From Pleurostoma richardsiae (lineage: Eukaryota > Ascomycota > Sordariomycetes > Calosphaeriales > Pleurostomataceae): a stretch of 64,000 nt of DNA. Below are positions 53,655 to 64,000 of the stretch, in pieces. Position numbers and translations under genes: made by a program. The notes beneath the pieces were generated by a model. The model was not told where the DNA came from. It ran no database searches and saw only the letters and a list, made by a program, of their open reading frames with translations. The DNA lies in assembly GCA_030052745.1 (NCBI GenBank), contig JANBVO010000051.1, positions 1-64,000 of the forward strand, given 5' to 3'. Positions within the stretch are counted from its first letter, which is position 1. Every line of letters begins with the position of its first letter.

Positions 53655-56033
53655 ATGGCCAAGTTTGTTAGAGAACCTGCTTTGTCTGCAATAGGCGGTA
53701 CGGTCTTGACACCAGTGATGGCTACCTCCGACAAGAGGGCATCCGATGGCGAGATTACACCTGCCGACCACCAGTCCGTAGTCGATGACATCAACCAGAG
53801 AGAAGAAAGGGCGTTTGTGTGTTTCTCCAATTCTGAAGTGATATCTTCCATCATCAAGAGGGCTAACAAATTTCTATCGTAGGTGTGGCGGCTAGACTTG
53901 GGGCTCTTGTCCATTGGTTTCTTAGGTTATATGTTCAAATACATAGACCAAACCAACATTGTGAGACTCCTTCCCCTTGACGTCCACATCCTCGGCCCTT
54001 GTGCTTGTGCTAATTGTCACTACTAGAGCAACGCTTACGTTTCTGGCATGCAAGAGGACCTGAGTCTGTACGGCAACGAACTGAACTATTTTACGACCTA
54101 CTTCAAGTGCGTCACGAAGCCGCTCATAGGACCTCACAAAGCCCGAGGCTGGCCTGCTAACGTTATGCGTTAGCATCGGTTACATGATAATGCTATACCC
54201 TTCGTGCATCATCATTTCTCACTTTGGACCTTCAAAATGGTTGCCAGCATGCGAGGTGCCAACCCACACGGACTGTACGTATGTGATTAGTGAGTGCCTG
54301 GCTTACGTTTTGAGTGACAGATCATGTGGGGTATCTTGACTTGCTCTTTATCTGTCGTGACGGAGGCTAGGCAAGTCAGTTTGAAGGTTTTTTTTATGTT
54401 CCAGAGAAAATAATCATTGACGTGTCAAGGTATATGGGCTACGTTTCCTCATCGGCCTGTTTGAGGGCTCGGCTTGGCCTGGTTATTTTACCATCATCAG
54501 GTACGCCTCTAGTCAATTTCGCCAATTACGTACTTTAGGTTCACACAATGCGTACTTACGAACGAGATCTTAGCCAATGGTATATGCCACATGAAATTGC
54601 TCTACGTATGAGTCTCTATAACATCGCTCAGCCGGCCGGCGCCATGCTTTCTGGAGCCATGCAAGGCGCTTTGTCAACGAATCTTGAGGACGCCCTCGGT
54701 CGTTCCGGGTGGCGATGGGCGTTTATCATAAACGTGAGTTAAGCGCACCTGTCATGGTCGCCACGTAGGGTTATCCGGCAGGCACACTGACGTGTGATGG
54801 GCTATCTAGGGCGTATGCACTATTTTCGTCTCACTAGCTGCATTCTTCATCCTTCCTGGTTATGTAGGCGCACCCGAGCTCTACCGAGCACACAAGCCCA
54901 ACGAGATCACGGACGCTAAGCCTGTCCCCAGCCTGAGCGCCAGAATCCACTATCAAAATTCTACCTCAAGCCACGACACATCGGTAGCCATCCTTCAGGA
55001 GAACGAGTTTCTAAGATGCAGGCTGACAGGTGATGAAGAGATCGCTTTGGCACGCGCCCGCCGAGTGGGGCGCAAACCTCAAATCGGCATTACCGTTAAG
55101 AGCTTCCTGCGCTGCTTTACCTTCTGGCAGCTATGGCTCTTTGCCAGTATGTACTCAACAGTGTTGACATAACACGGCTGACCTTACTGCCACAGTCGCC
55201 TGGCCTATCGGCGGAAACACTGTGCCTTCCAATTACTTCAACCTGTGGCTGAAGTCCTTGAAAAACTCTGATGGGACGAAGAAATAGTAAGTTCGCTGGT
55301 TGTTCGGTCTTGCAGCAATTAACTAGACCATTTAGTACGGTCGGCATGCTCAACTACCTGCCAATCATTGGCCAGGCTGCCCAGCTCGCTGCCGAGCTCG
55401 TCTTTAGCGGTTTGAGTGACTTATTCGGTGTCCGCTTACCATTCTTGCTCTTGCACTCTGTAAGTGTCCCTGGTGGCTTACGTACCGAAAGCGCAGAGTG
55501 ATCTCTAATACCTATTACCGCCCCTTGTTAGGGAATTAACATCACGTCCCTGATTATCTTGATTATCCGGCCAAGCAATGAACACACTTATATGGCAGGG
55601 TGGTACATGAACTATTTGGGAGGGTGGGTTTGATCAACGGAGTCTCCAGTCGCCATACGAACATTGACCCATCTCGTTCAGTGTATCGATGATGCTTCTT
55701 CTCTCCTGGGCATCTACGCGCCTGCAAGATGAACCAGAACTGCGAACGGTCCTGTTCGCAAGCGGCACAATCCTAGCGTATCTTATGAACGCCTTCATCC
55801 CACTCGCTGCCTACCCAGCCTCGGAAGCTCCTCACTGGCGGATAGGCGCTAAACTCTATCTCGGTTTTGCGGCGACCTCTACATTGATGTTTGTGGGGAT
55901 CCATTTCGCCTTCAAGAGGGAGGAGAAAAAGAAGGTGGGGAAAACGACCCTTGAGGTCGGAATTGGGGGACAACTGGAGGGCAAAGAGACCGTTACTCGA
56001 GTCTCTGAGCGCACCAGAGGAATATCCGTGTAA
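53655..56033 (+). CDS. MFS anion:cation symporter (Dal5/Liz1-like)
   Basis: Twelve exons: 53655-53816, 53883-53960, 54027-54106, 54174-54255, 54321-54374, 54430-54500, 54574-54733, 54810-55146, 55196-55286, 55336-55459, 55532-55623 and 55682-56033. All junctions keep the frame, giving 560 aa. An ATG at 53718 (MATSDKRASD) is an alternative start. Family blocks are FLGYMFKYIDQTNISNAYVS, YGLRFLIGLFEGSAWPGYFT, SQWYMPHEIALRMSLYN, RSGWRWAFI, NYLPIIGQAAQL and AGWYMNYLGGVSM. The PGYV-APEL block begins the large central loop. Dal5/Liz1/Seo1-group transporters import allantoate, pantothenate, nicotinate or similar acids; the substrate here is not deducible. The C-terminus is a charged cytoplasmic tail. 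Confidence 0.85.
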
Positions 56034-57717
56034 GGGAGGGCGGGAAAAGCCAAGGACTCGGACCCCTTCTCCCAAGAAAGTTTTACAGAAAGAACCTGCG
56101 TGTGTTGAAGCTACAAATAGGAAGTCGGAATGACAGCTTCATTGAAGCATCTTTGGCTTGCGATCGCCTCCTAGACGGTAGAGACAGTATCGACATCCTC
56201 GGAGGAATTATACAAGCCAAGCATGCTAGTCAAAGTCTGTCCTGAGAGAAGACAGTGAGATCGTGGCAGATACACCAAAGATTTCGCCTGTGAAGAGCAC
56301 TTTCTTAGGTAACTACCAGATTTGACTTTGGAGGTCGAGGTTGAGAATACGGGCAGCTGAGAGCTATGGTAGCATGCAATCTTGCATGCACCCCTATGAT
56401 ATTCCCTCGGCGTGTTTTCCCCTATTCTAACCTCCCAGGCCATGTTCAGCCCCTTCTACTCGCCCCGCGCCTAGATCGCCTTTGTTCCTGTTCAGTGTCT
56501 CAAACAGCATACGCTGTACGTCTGCCGGGACGTCAAGCGCTTGCTTCGGCTTCTACAGACCGTTTCCTCCTCGGCTTCATCGAAGATATAAGTGAACGGT
56601 GCAGCTGAGCCGGCATCCCACTCCTGTTCCAGGACCATGTCTTGTCTGATGTGATGGCCCCGGGGCCTATTGGGCCTGCCAGTCCGTGAGACGACCACAA
56701 CCACCCCAGCCTAGCTGGACTGTTCGGACGTCTGGATCTAGGTAAGTGGGAGAGCATGTTGGTTGTGCGATAGTCCCGCGATGACTCGGTGGGTGACACC
56801 AAAGACGGCGACAGTGAAGCGTTAGTGGAGGCTTCCGCCCCGTGATCTGACCTGCCCGCACTTAGGAGCTGACCAAGCTGCCATGTGCTCCCACGGCGGC
56901 CGAACAGCCCCAACCTCCTCTCATACATGCGTGCCGTGTCCGCCTGTGAGCGATCTGTCGGATGATCTTAGGTCTCCCAGCCCTGGGCCTTGCGGCTGTC
57001 GATCTCCTCTAGAGGGACCAGCACATCTTGCACCTAGACTTGCCGCTTCGTCATATGATCAACAGCAGCGGCTTCAGCTCGCTCTGTCCTTGTGACGGGT
57101 GCCTCCTTTCGGGACATCCAGATTCAAGGGATGGCATGTTCCCTGGCGTTCACATTCGACGGGCTTAAGTAACTCCATGAATGGAATTTGGCCTCGCCCT
57201 CTCGCTGTTCCGTGCGAGCAAGGATTGGGTCTTGACGCCGGCAACCCGATAATCCCGGTCCAGGTCTCGATATTCTTGTAACAGTGCCTCCTGATAGAGC
57301 TCAGGGGTGTAGGAATCGTACATCTATGCCGGCTTCACCTTGTCTTGTGTCCCAGTGAAGTTATTTAGGTACCTAACGTAGCCACTCTGCCCTAGTTACG
57401 TCCGGCTCCATCGTATTACCCGCGGAGGAAGAATCAGAGCCCCGCCCATTTCCCACCGAAGCAGTCCCCTCCTCCCAGAGCCCACAACTTCCTTTCGTTT
57501 GCGCCCCGGCGGCTGCAATGGCATCGAGTCTCTTTATCCTCTCCAACCGTTGGATCCCATCCTCAGCCTTCGACCTTGCAGCCAGAGTTCACCAAATTCA
57601 AACGACCCGCTCTATGCACATTGAACTGCCCGTTATCCCTAAGGGTATGGTGAAAATTTCGGCAGGCGTACGGCTGCCCTCTCTTCGTGTAAGTGGTGGA
57701 TGCTGACGACAGAGAAG

Positions 57718-57750
57718 ACAGGGCTGTAGGACCGACAGGGCTGTAGGACC
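57718..57750. repeat. 17-bp direct tandem repeat (ACAGGGCTGTAGGACC-)
   Basis: Two adjacent units, differing in the last base. Local duplication, no obvious role. Confidence 0.8.
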
Positions 57751-57976
57751 TTCAGGGCCTCGGGCTACCCCAGAGCAGGCGGACTGGCTCATGACAGAAA
57801 CTACGGCTTGTTAACCGCAGGACAGGTGGCCATTTGGGAGGATTAGGACAAGACTTTCCTACCTTCCAACCTACAAACTCTCATCCTATCTTGCCTACAC
57901 TGACTCCTACGCTGATCTGTGCCAGCTTATTGGTACTAAGTAAAAAAACCAGTGGATTCTACATTGGTTATTTGCA

Positions 57977-58002
57977 CGACATGTTCGACGGTGAACATGT
58001 CG
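57977..58002. repeat. Perfect 10-bp inverted repeat, 6-bp spacer
   Basis: CGACATGTTC - GACGGT - GAACATGTCG. It could form a hairpin or be a dimeric binding site. It lies in gene-free DNA. Confidence 0.8.
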
Positions 58003-58792
58003 GGCATGGTTTCCCCCATAGCCATCTCTATTGGGAAAGAAAATCGAGCGTAGCAGTGCTGGAGATGATTCTCAATACGTGATCTTGCCCGGTGTAGGCA
58101 TCACAACCACCAACCCAGGCTCATCATTTGCGGCGAGAGAGATGTTATTTGTTTGCCAATCTCCAAACCCCCAAAGGCGAGGCCAAGATGGCGTACCACA
58201 TGCTTTGCAGTGTAAGGGAGGGAGGTTGAGAGAGTAGGAAGATTGGAAAGTAGCGAAGCCTCTCAAATGCCCACCAGCGTCACATCTCACTCATAGGTGA
58301 CTGGAATCTGACGTCGAGGTAGTCGCCGATAAGCTGGGAAATCTCCTTGATAATGGGGACCCCAGCATATCGCCTGCCCACGCCGTAGGATGAATATTGT
58401 GTACCACAGGAAAAGCCCCGTGGAGAGCTCTTGCTAGATTCATCGCAATTGCCCATCGATTGTTCGCGGCGAGTTAAGCTGGTCTCGTCGATTCGGACGA
58501 AGCGTTTGATGCGCACTTCGTCCCATAACATGGACCTCACCCCTCAAGGACACCGAGCGGCTTCAAACTTCCCACAATAACCACGGCACATGGCCAGCGC
58601 CTCTCTTGACAATAAATCTGACAGGCTCTAGCTGCCGAGGTCTGCTCCATGTAGTGTTGACTAACCGATTCAGGCAGCCCCATCCTCGGACAAGGGCAGC
58701 CTAGATGTCCTTCGACCGTGCAGATCATCGACGTGGTTTGGGGTACACTAGACTGTAGCTCGGCAGAAGCACACGGGTACGCCCGTGCGGTT

Positions 58793-59865
58793 CTAGGTCG
58801 CGCGACGTCCGATAAGCATCTTGACCTCTGGACACCAGTCCTCGATGTCACCCATTCTATCCGCCTGCCACCGAGCCGGCTGGTGATACCCGAGTGGCGT
58901 CTCGTAGTATATTGTCTCGACAGAGAATGTCTTGGCTATGTCTTCGCCCGGTAGCTTGACACCCTGCTCCTCCCGGGCCTTGGCCTCCCTGTAGAACCAC
59001 TGATCCTCAAACTCGGCGCCGCTGTGCTCGAAATCGGACTCTTGTGTAATCCGCAGAAACAGCTTGGGGTTCCTCAGCGACAGTCCGCCATTGTACCCCT
59101 CCCCATACCGGGGGGCGATGGGTGCGCCGAGGAAGTCGTACTCGAAGAAGTCCTCGACGGTGGTCGTCGCCTTGGAGCATATGATGCTGTCCGATTGGAA
59201 GAGGAGGACCCTGTGTGCCGACTTCAGCTGCTCCCATAGCCACGGCTTGGCCAGGAAGCGCGAGACGGAGCCGCTGTCTTTGAGTGTGGTCTCCTGTGGA
59301 AGGAAGCGTATCTCGAATGTCCCAGCAGCTACTGCCCGGCGGAAAGCGGGGGCGGATGGCTCCTCCCAGCGTTCCTGAAGAGTGAAGAGGATGACCTTCC
59401 ATGTGGGCCCGAGGACAGTGGCAAAGTGCAGCATGAGCGGGATTAGGTTGGGAATCATGTCGGTTTCGATAATGACGGCGACAGGGCCGGCGTTGGCGAG
59501 GGCGTCGGAGGCATAGGTGTCGCTGCTGGGCATGGAGGCAGTCGGAACGGCGTCGGACGCATAAAATGTATCGTCAGAGCCCGGGTGCAGGTGTATACTG
59601 CCCTGCTTTTCGGAGGGAGCTGATGTTTGGACTGGTGGCAGCGGTTTGCTGAGGGATGTGCCCTAGAACAAGGTCAGCCTACGCATCAGAGGGTAAGCAG
59701 CATTTGAAGAGCAAAGAAAAGCCCAGCACAAACCATTTGGCTGTCCGCGTCATCATGCCATAGGAAAAACCAAAAGGCAAGCAGCGACGCGACTGCGCTG
59801 ATCAGGAACAGCGACGCGAGGGACGAGCGCGCCTTGGGCAAGCTGCCCTTTGAGGGAAACAGCAT
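58793..59865 (-). CDS. DUF5672 type II membrane protein (glycosyltransferase-like)
   Basis: Exons 59865-59734 and 59662-58793 on the minus strand, 333 aa. Residues about 14-36 form one hydrophobic segment after a short basic N-terminus, giving a Golgi-type type II topology. A Ser/Pro/Asp-rich stem follows, then the DUF5672 region: VAVIIETDMIPNLIPLM, RVLLFQSDSIIC (a D-x-D-like acidic site), VEDFFEYDFLGAPIAPRYG, GYNGGLSLRNPKLFLRI and FEDQWF. The family is distantly related to glycosyltransferases, and the strand-turn-acid pattern supports that. Substrate unknown. The 71-bp intron separates the anchor from the catalytic part. Confidence 0.8.
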
Positions 59866-60395
59866 CGTAGAGAACAGATACAGGAGCCTCTCGAGTGTCG
59901 TCGACGTCGTGAGGTTTGTGGGAGCGCCGAACTGAAAGGCCGTGGCTCAGAGGGTGATGTGACTTGCAGGGAGGTGATCGTGGATCGAGGTGGACAGCCG
60001 CGCCGCGCCGCATCCCTGCGTTAAATCTTGCGGGCCCAAGCAACCAATGGGAGCGGGCCCTATTGACAAGCGCCCCGTATTTTGGGAGTCGCGTGTCAGG
60101 GCCCTGCTCGTACCCCAGTGACCCACCAATGAGGCGGCGCAGGCGCGACAATCAAACTCGTTAGACGCCCTGGAACCGCCACAGCGGTCCGTGCCGACAA
60201 GTTATCATACCCCCCTCGAATCCGCTCTCAACCCTGCTGCGCCTGCTGCGGTACCACTTACCATTTCCCCCAGTAGGAGCGAGCACATGTGCGTGCCCCT
60301 ATGAGTGTTTAAGAGCAGGCACGATGCCACGCCTCTCTGCCAGCCGCCCGCCGGGCTCTCCTCCTTCCCCCCTCTCCGAGACATGATCGGCGGCG
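59866..60395. other. Divergent promoter region
   Basis: 530 bp between the DUF5672 gene (-) and the surface protein gene (+). No distinct site identified. Confidence 0.45.
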
Positions 60396-61363
60396 ATGGC
60401 GACGGGTTCGACGCTTCTCACCGTGAGCGGGACTCCTGTCGAGCTGCTGCCGCTGTCGACCCCATGGCCGTCGGGCAAGGACTGCGCTTCCAACATCTAC
60501 GAACAACTGGACGGTCACTTCCTCGCGTGGGATCCCGTCTACGGCCAGTCTTTCGACACCGCCGCCCGCACCTGCTTCCCGCCTCAAGTGACGTCTTGGT
60601 GGCTCAACTCCGCGACAGCGACATCAGTTGCTCTCGGGCCAACCTTTGTGTGTCCCGAGGCCTACTCTGCCGTCCAGACGGCGCTCGTTGCAGAGGAGAC
60701 GCAATATGTGTACTGCTGTCCTTCGTAGGTCGCTCGCCCTGTCCCCCGGCTTACGCTGGAGATGTCTGACTGGGTGCGCCTGCCAGGGACTACTCGCTCT
60801 TCGTGGTGCAGCCCACTACCACAGCCGCCTTTCCCTCCCAGTGCACGTCGCTAGCCACGCCGGGCCAGGAGCTGCAATTCCTCACCATCTTTCAAAGCGG
60901 CAACGGCGTCGCGTTCAGCCAAGCCACTTCAATCGTGGAGTCGTCGACAGTCACCGTCTTCGGCATCCCGGTGAACGGCTACAACTTCGCCCAGAGCACG
61001 TCTTCAACCCCTAGCACTACCCTCCAGCCGACTCCCAGTACTACCGATACGTCTATCGCCGCAAGTAGCCACGCTTCCTCGCTCGCCTCAGCCGGGTCAG
61101 CCGGGTCGCCGGTGGGGGTGAGTGTGGGAGTGTCTGTCGGCGTTGTCCTCGGTGTGTTGGCCCTGGGTGCCGGTGCTTTTTTTCTCTGGCGGAGGCGGCG
61201 GAGGCGGATGCATAGGAGCCGGGTAATGATGCTAGAGCCGCCGGCAGAGGCACAGGGACTCGGGCCCATAGCTGCCTCGGAGTATGAGATCTCTGGAGAG
61301 GGTGTTAAAGCTGAACTGTCAGCCGATGCAAGGGTCTACGAATTGCCGGGGCATTTCCGTTGA
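60396..61363 (+). CDS. Single-pass cell-surface protein with Ser/Thr-rich stalk
   Basis: Exons 60396-60724 and 60787-61363, 301 aa, joined in frame as YCCPS-DYSLFVVQP. The extracellular part holds about six Cys (DCASNIYEQ, ARTCFPP, FVCPEAY, YCCPS, FPSQCTS), so it is probably disulphide-bonded. A Ser/Thr/Pro-rich stalk (about residues 180-220) is followed by one transmembrane helix, VGVSVGVVLGVLALGAGAFFLW, and a stop-transfer RRRRRR, then a short cytoplasmic tail. No cleavable signal peptide is obvious (MATGSTLLTVSGTPVELLP). The layout matches the many fungal Mid2/glycophorin-like surface proteins that may sense the wall. Confidence 0.7.
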
Positions 61364-61856
61364 GGGAGTGAATCCGCGGGTCCATGCCGAAGTAACATGA
61401 TAGGCATTCCCCATATATCGTCACTGGCTCTGCAGCCAGGGGAACGCTCGAGCCTGTCTCTCGTCGCCTATCCAGACGACCATTGTGAAATTAACTAGAT
61501 ACCTGATGCAGCGATAGATACGAATAATGCTAGATCTGCTTTTTCTTTGGGCATGTTACTATGCATGCTCGGGAGCACATAATCATAATGTCGACGGCGT
61601 TTCGGCCGATGATGGCCATCCTGGGTCTAACCGGGCACCGGCGCCGGTCAGTAGTGGACCCACCGGTCCGCGCCTGTGTGGGGATGAGGCCAATGATCGA
61701 GAAAATGGGTTAGTGGGGGAATCCGATGCTTTGGTCCGACGGTGCCGCACATGTTATATCATCGTCATCCCCCGCCAACCTTCCGCAACTGGTCCGCACG
61801 AACGTTGTGGGAAAGACGACGGCCCGCACGGCAGCTCAGACAGAGAATAGCCCACA
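61364..61856. other. Intergenic, no gene seen
   Basis: 493 bp. A plus frame at 61527-61850 is open but has no family resemblance and ends just before the next ATG. Confidence 0.5.
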
Positions 61857-62357
61857 ATGGTAGCGGCAAACTACGTCGCCTTCACAGCGCCAATCAACCC
61901 CCCGAGCGCCTCGCCCCAGCTCACCATTGAGAACATCTGGCCGCTGCTGCAGCGCAAGATCCGCAGGGCCGAGGACTTCGTCGGCGCCGCCATCCGCAGC
62001 ACAGATGTCATTTCGCAGTCCAGCACGCCCGCCGGGCAGCCCGTGACGGTTCGCGAGGTCGTATTTCACGAGGGCGACCGCCGTGTGCGCGAGGAGTGCG
62101 TCGAGTTCTGGCCGATGAAGGTCGAGTTCCACCAGCCCGACGGCAGCAAGGTCCAGAACATCATCAGTGAGGGCGCTGGCGGTGAACTGTACATGACGTA
62201 CACGTTCGAATGGCTGCATCCCGAGCTCGAGGGGAACCAGAGTGCCCTGGTGGAGAAGCAGGCGAAGGAAAAGGCGATGGCCAAGACAGCGGTGGAGAGC
62301 ACGATCGTTGCCATGAGGGAGATGGTGAAGGATGGCAGATGGAAGGAGACCGTCTGA
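61857..62357 (+). CDS. DUF1857 (AtaL-like, SRPBCC fold) protein
   Basis: 166 aa, intronless, ATG in ACAATGG context. The pattern NYVAFTAPINPP ... LTIENIWPLLQRKIRRAEDFV ... REVVFHEGDRRVREECVEFWPMKVEFHQ ... YMTYTFEWLHPEL is typical of DUF1857, a small lipid- or ligand-binding helix-grip fold related to Bet v 1. Cytosolic. The ligand is unknown. Some members sit in secondary-metabolite loci, but no such core gene is near here. Confidence 0.85.
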   Translation: MVAANYVAFTAPINPPSASPQLTIENIWPLLQRKIRRAEDFVGAAIRSTDVISQSSTPAGQPVTVREVVFHEGDRRVREECVEFWPMKVEFHQPDGSKVQNIISEGAGGELYMTYTFEWLHPELEGNQSALVEKQAKEKAMAKTAVESTIVAMREMVKDGRWKETV

Positions 62358-62653
62358 AATCACTTTGAGAGAACGAAGCCAGCACGAGTGTTCCAGTTCT
62401 TAACCTGAGAAATGTGTCCTTCGGAGATAGGGCAACCGAGGGTAGCTCTCCTGTCTAGGTCGGGACTCCTCCGAGTGTGAGATGCTGTATCCAACAGAGG
62501 AACAACAATTCGCATTAAACTACCTCACAGTCACCGTCGGACCAACCAGGAGAATGATCTCTTGCCATAAATAGCCCTCCAGATGAAGATCCAGCCACGA
62601 GCCTTTGTGTCCATTTCTGCTAGCCATTCCGCAGAGCCGCTTCTACAAGCGAA

Positions 62654-64000
62654 TCAGAGCAGTTCATGGTACTGATTGCGTAGCATGTTGACCATGCTCC
62701 GTTTCGGTGCTTTTTCATCCCGGCTCGGGCTAGTCGACGTCCGGTTATTTCTCGATGGCGGCGGTTTGCCAAATTGAACAGCAATCTGGGTTCCTGGGTT
62801 TAGCATGCCAATAAACGGATATAGCTGCCCCTTGACCTCCGCGATAGTTCGCTCTGTAGCAAAAATCAGTAGCCCGCCAGCATGCGGCACGAAACACTTA
62901 CCCATGTAGATCCCGTTCTTTGTGAAGGTAACGCGTTTCTGTGCGCGGACATACAAACACCCTATCCTGTCGCCATTTCCATATAGTTCTGCGAATTGCA
63001 CATTCTCGGTTCCATCTCGTAATGTCCCGTCATCGCTGTGGTAGCCCCATCCTTCGGCGTTCCACCCGGGATAGTATGTCAGACCGTGTGTTGCACTTAC
63101 CAGCCCTATCGACATTAGGCTGTCGCATTGTGAGTTAGATGTGCAGCCTTAACGGAAGCTAGAAACTTACCAAGGATCTTCAGTCAACTCAACTGCAATT
63201 TCCACTTCAAAATAGAATGTTTCCACATCTGGTGGGATACAGAAGTCGGATCTGACGGCGTAGGCAGAACCCAGGACGTTGTAGGAAAGAGTCTTCCCGT
63301 CCTGCATCATGACTTTCTCATATGTGGGTTTCGGCACAGTTCCTAAGAATAGAACCGAAAGCCTTTTAGTAACCGCGAGATCGCGTCAAGAATTCCAACG
63401 AGTAAGATGACGACTTACGCGACAGCGTCGCCTGCATGCCCGTCAAGTCGACTGCGACATCCGCTGATTTGGCAGTTCTACTCAGAGACGAAGGGATCTG
63501 GAAGCCGAGATCGTCTTCCCCTGGCATTTTGGACGCCGTTGTTCTAATCTTCTCGACTAAGTTTGAGAAGCCGTAGCTGTTCGCCACCTCTATCGGCGTC
63601 CATCCGTTCTTGTCCCGCCACTCCTGAGCTCCTCTCCCGAGCAAGGAGAAATAAATACCATGGTTGCCAAACTGGGCCGCTAGATGGAGCAGTGGAGGCT
63701 GGTCCTCATGGCGCTGTGTTCTGAGTTCAAGCTGCTTTACCTTTGACATGAGAATCCTCGCCGCTTCTTCGTTTCGATACTCTATTGCGACCCGCAGTGG
63801 GTTGCGTCCAAGCTCATCTGAGCTGGTCAGGTCGGCCCCAGCCCGCAACAGCATCTCGATTCCTGTCCTACCAATGTGAGAGGCTGCGAGGTGAAGAGCT
63901 GTAGCCTTGCCCGAATCCTCGGCATTGATGAGCTCTACCGGAGTCTTCTGTAGGAGAAGCTCCAGGACTTCCAAGTCGCCACGTAAAGCTGCAAAGTGCA
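62654..64000 (-). CDS. Ankyrin-repeat and SPRY-domain protein, 5' end beyond the window
   Basis: Minus-strand exons are window end to 63419, 63342-63171, 63119-62902 and 62853-62654; the reading frame is open through position 64000, so the N-terminus is missing. Exon 1 has at least four ankyrin repeats (TALHLAASHIGRTGIEMLLRAG, NPLRVAIEYRNEEAARIL, PPLLHLAAQFGNHG and GWTPIEVANSYGF). After a linker comes a SPRY domain: FYFEVEIAV, IGLVSATHGLTYYPGWN, GWGYHSDDG, GDRIGCLYVRAQKRVTFTKNG and QLYPFIGML. The tail is basic. Such proteins usually bind partners; some have NACHT/NLR-type domains upstream, which would lie outside this window. Confidence 0.8.

Larger units (their letters stand above)
56034..58792. 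other. 2.8-kb region with no gene seen
   Basis: Only short overlapping frames. It contains a 17-bp tandem repeat and an inverted repeat listed separately. Confidence 0.5.

Noticed and set aside
60305-60769. Alternative frames across the surface-protein gene
   Set aside because: They are GC-rich shadows; the frame at 60396 splices in phase to a transmembrane helix and tail.
1-64000. CRISPR arrays, rRNA or tRNA genes
   Set aside because: No spaced direct-repeat array was seen and no RNA gene was recognised by eye; the 18-bp and 22-bp repeats are contiguous tandem repeats without spacers.

Overview
The window looks like the genome of a filamentous ascomycete (Pezizomycotina, probably a Sordariomycete). 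Its genes are GC-rich with short 46-80 bp introns carrying GT/AG ends and CTRAC-type branch sites. The families are typical of such fungi: Zn(II)2Cys6 and bZIP regulators, UNC-93 and Dal5-type transporters, a rhodopsin-domain membrane protein, DUF1996, DUF1857, NmrA-like and VAO-type oxidases. The AT-rich block at the left carries C-to-T decay of the kind left by repeat-induced point mutation (RIP). Exon limits below were read by eye from splice signals, frame continuity and family resemblance.

Layout. 1-8609 is a RIP-decayed repeat island. It holds a minus-strand reading frame broken only by stop codons (about 1-2640), a plus-strand decayed frame ending in a hexapeptide repeat (about 4320-6269), a much more heavily mutated second copy of that frame's 3' part (6792-8226), and at its right edge a 77-bp fragment of the window's first bases. 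8795-20319 is a catabolic-looking block: a short-chain dehydrogenase, a dead DUF5695 gene, a fused MurNAc-6-phosphate etherase/sugar kinase, an UNC-93-like transporter, a secreted putative glycosidase and a double Zn-cluster regulator. 20544-26130 holds a dead arylsulfotransferase, an intact arylsulfatase and a dead MFS transporter. 26762-34599 has a D-lactate dehydrogenase, an FAD monooxygenase, a vanillyl-alcohol-oxidase-like enzyme and an APH-type kinase. 37505-49133 has a secreted DUF1996 protein, a fragment copied from the regulator gene, an unknown protein, a GST, an NmrA-like protein, a bZIP regulator and an acyltransferase. 49913-64000 has a rhodopsin-domain membrane protein, a Dal5-type transporter, a DUF5672 protein, a one-pass surface protein, a DUF1857 protein and the 3' part of an ankyrin-SPRY gene.

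How the genes may work together. The most interesting set is 12261-20319. The etherase-kinase would turn N-acetylmuramic acid, a sugar specific to bacterial cell walls, into GlcNAc-6-phosphate plus D-lactate. Beside it are a transporter, a secreted putative glycosidase and a regulator. Both divergent promoters of the block carry a similar everted CCG-N6-CGG element. A D-lactate dehydrogenase lies about 12 kb away. This suggests a fungal locus for scavenging bacterial peptidoglycan, which is an inference. The pseudogenes at 10-26 kb and the adjacent RIP island mark the left third of the window as fast-evolving accessory DNA.
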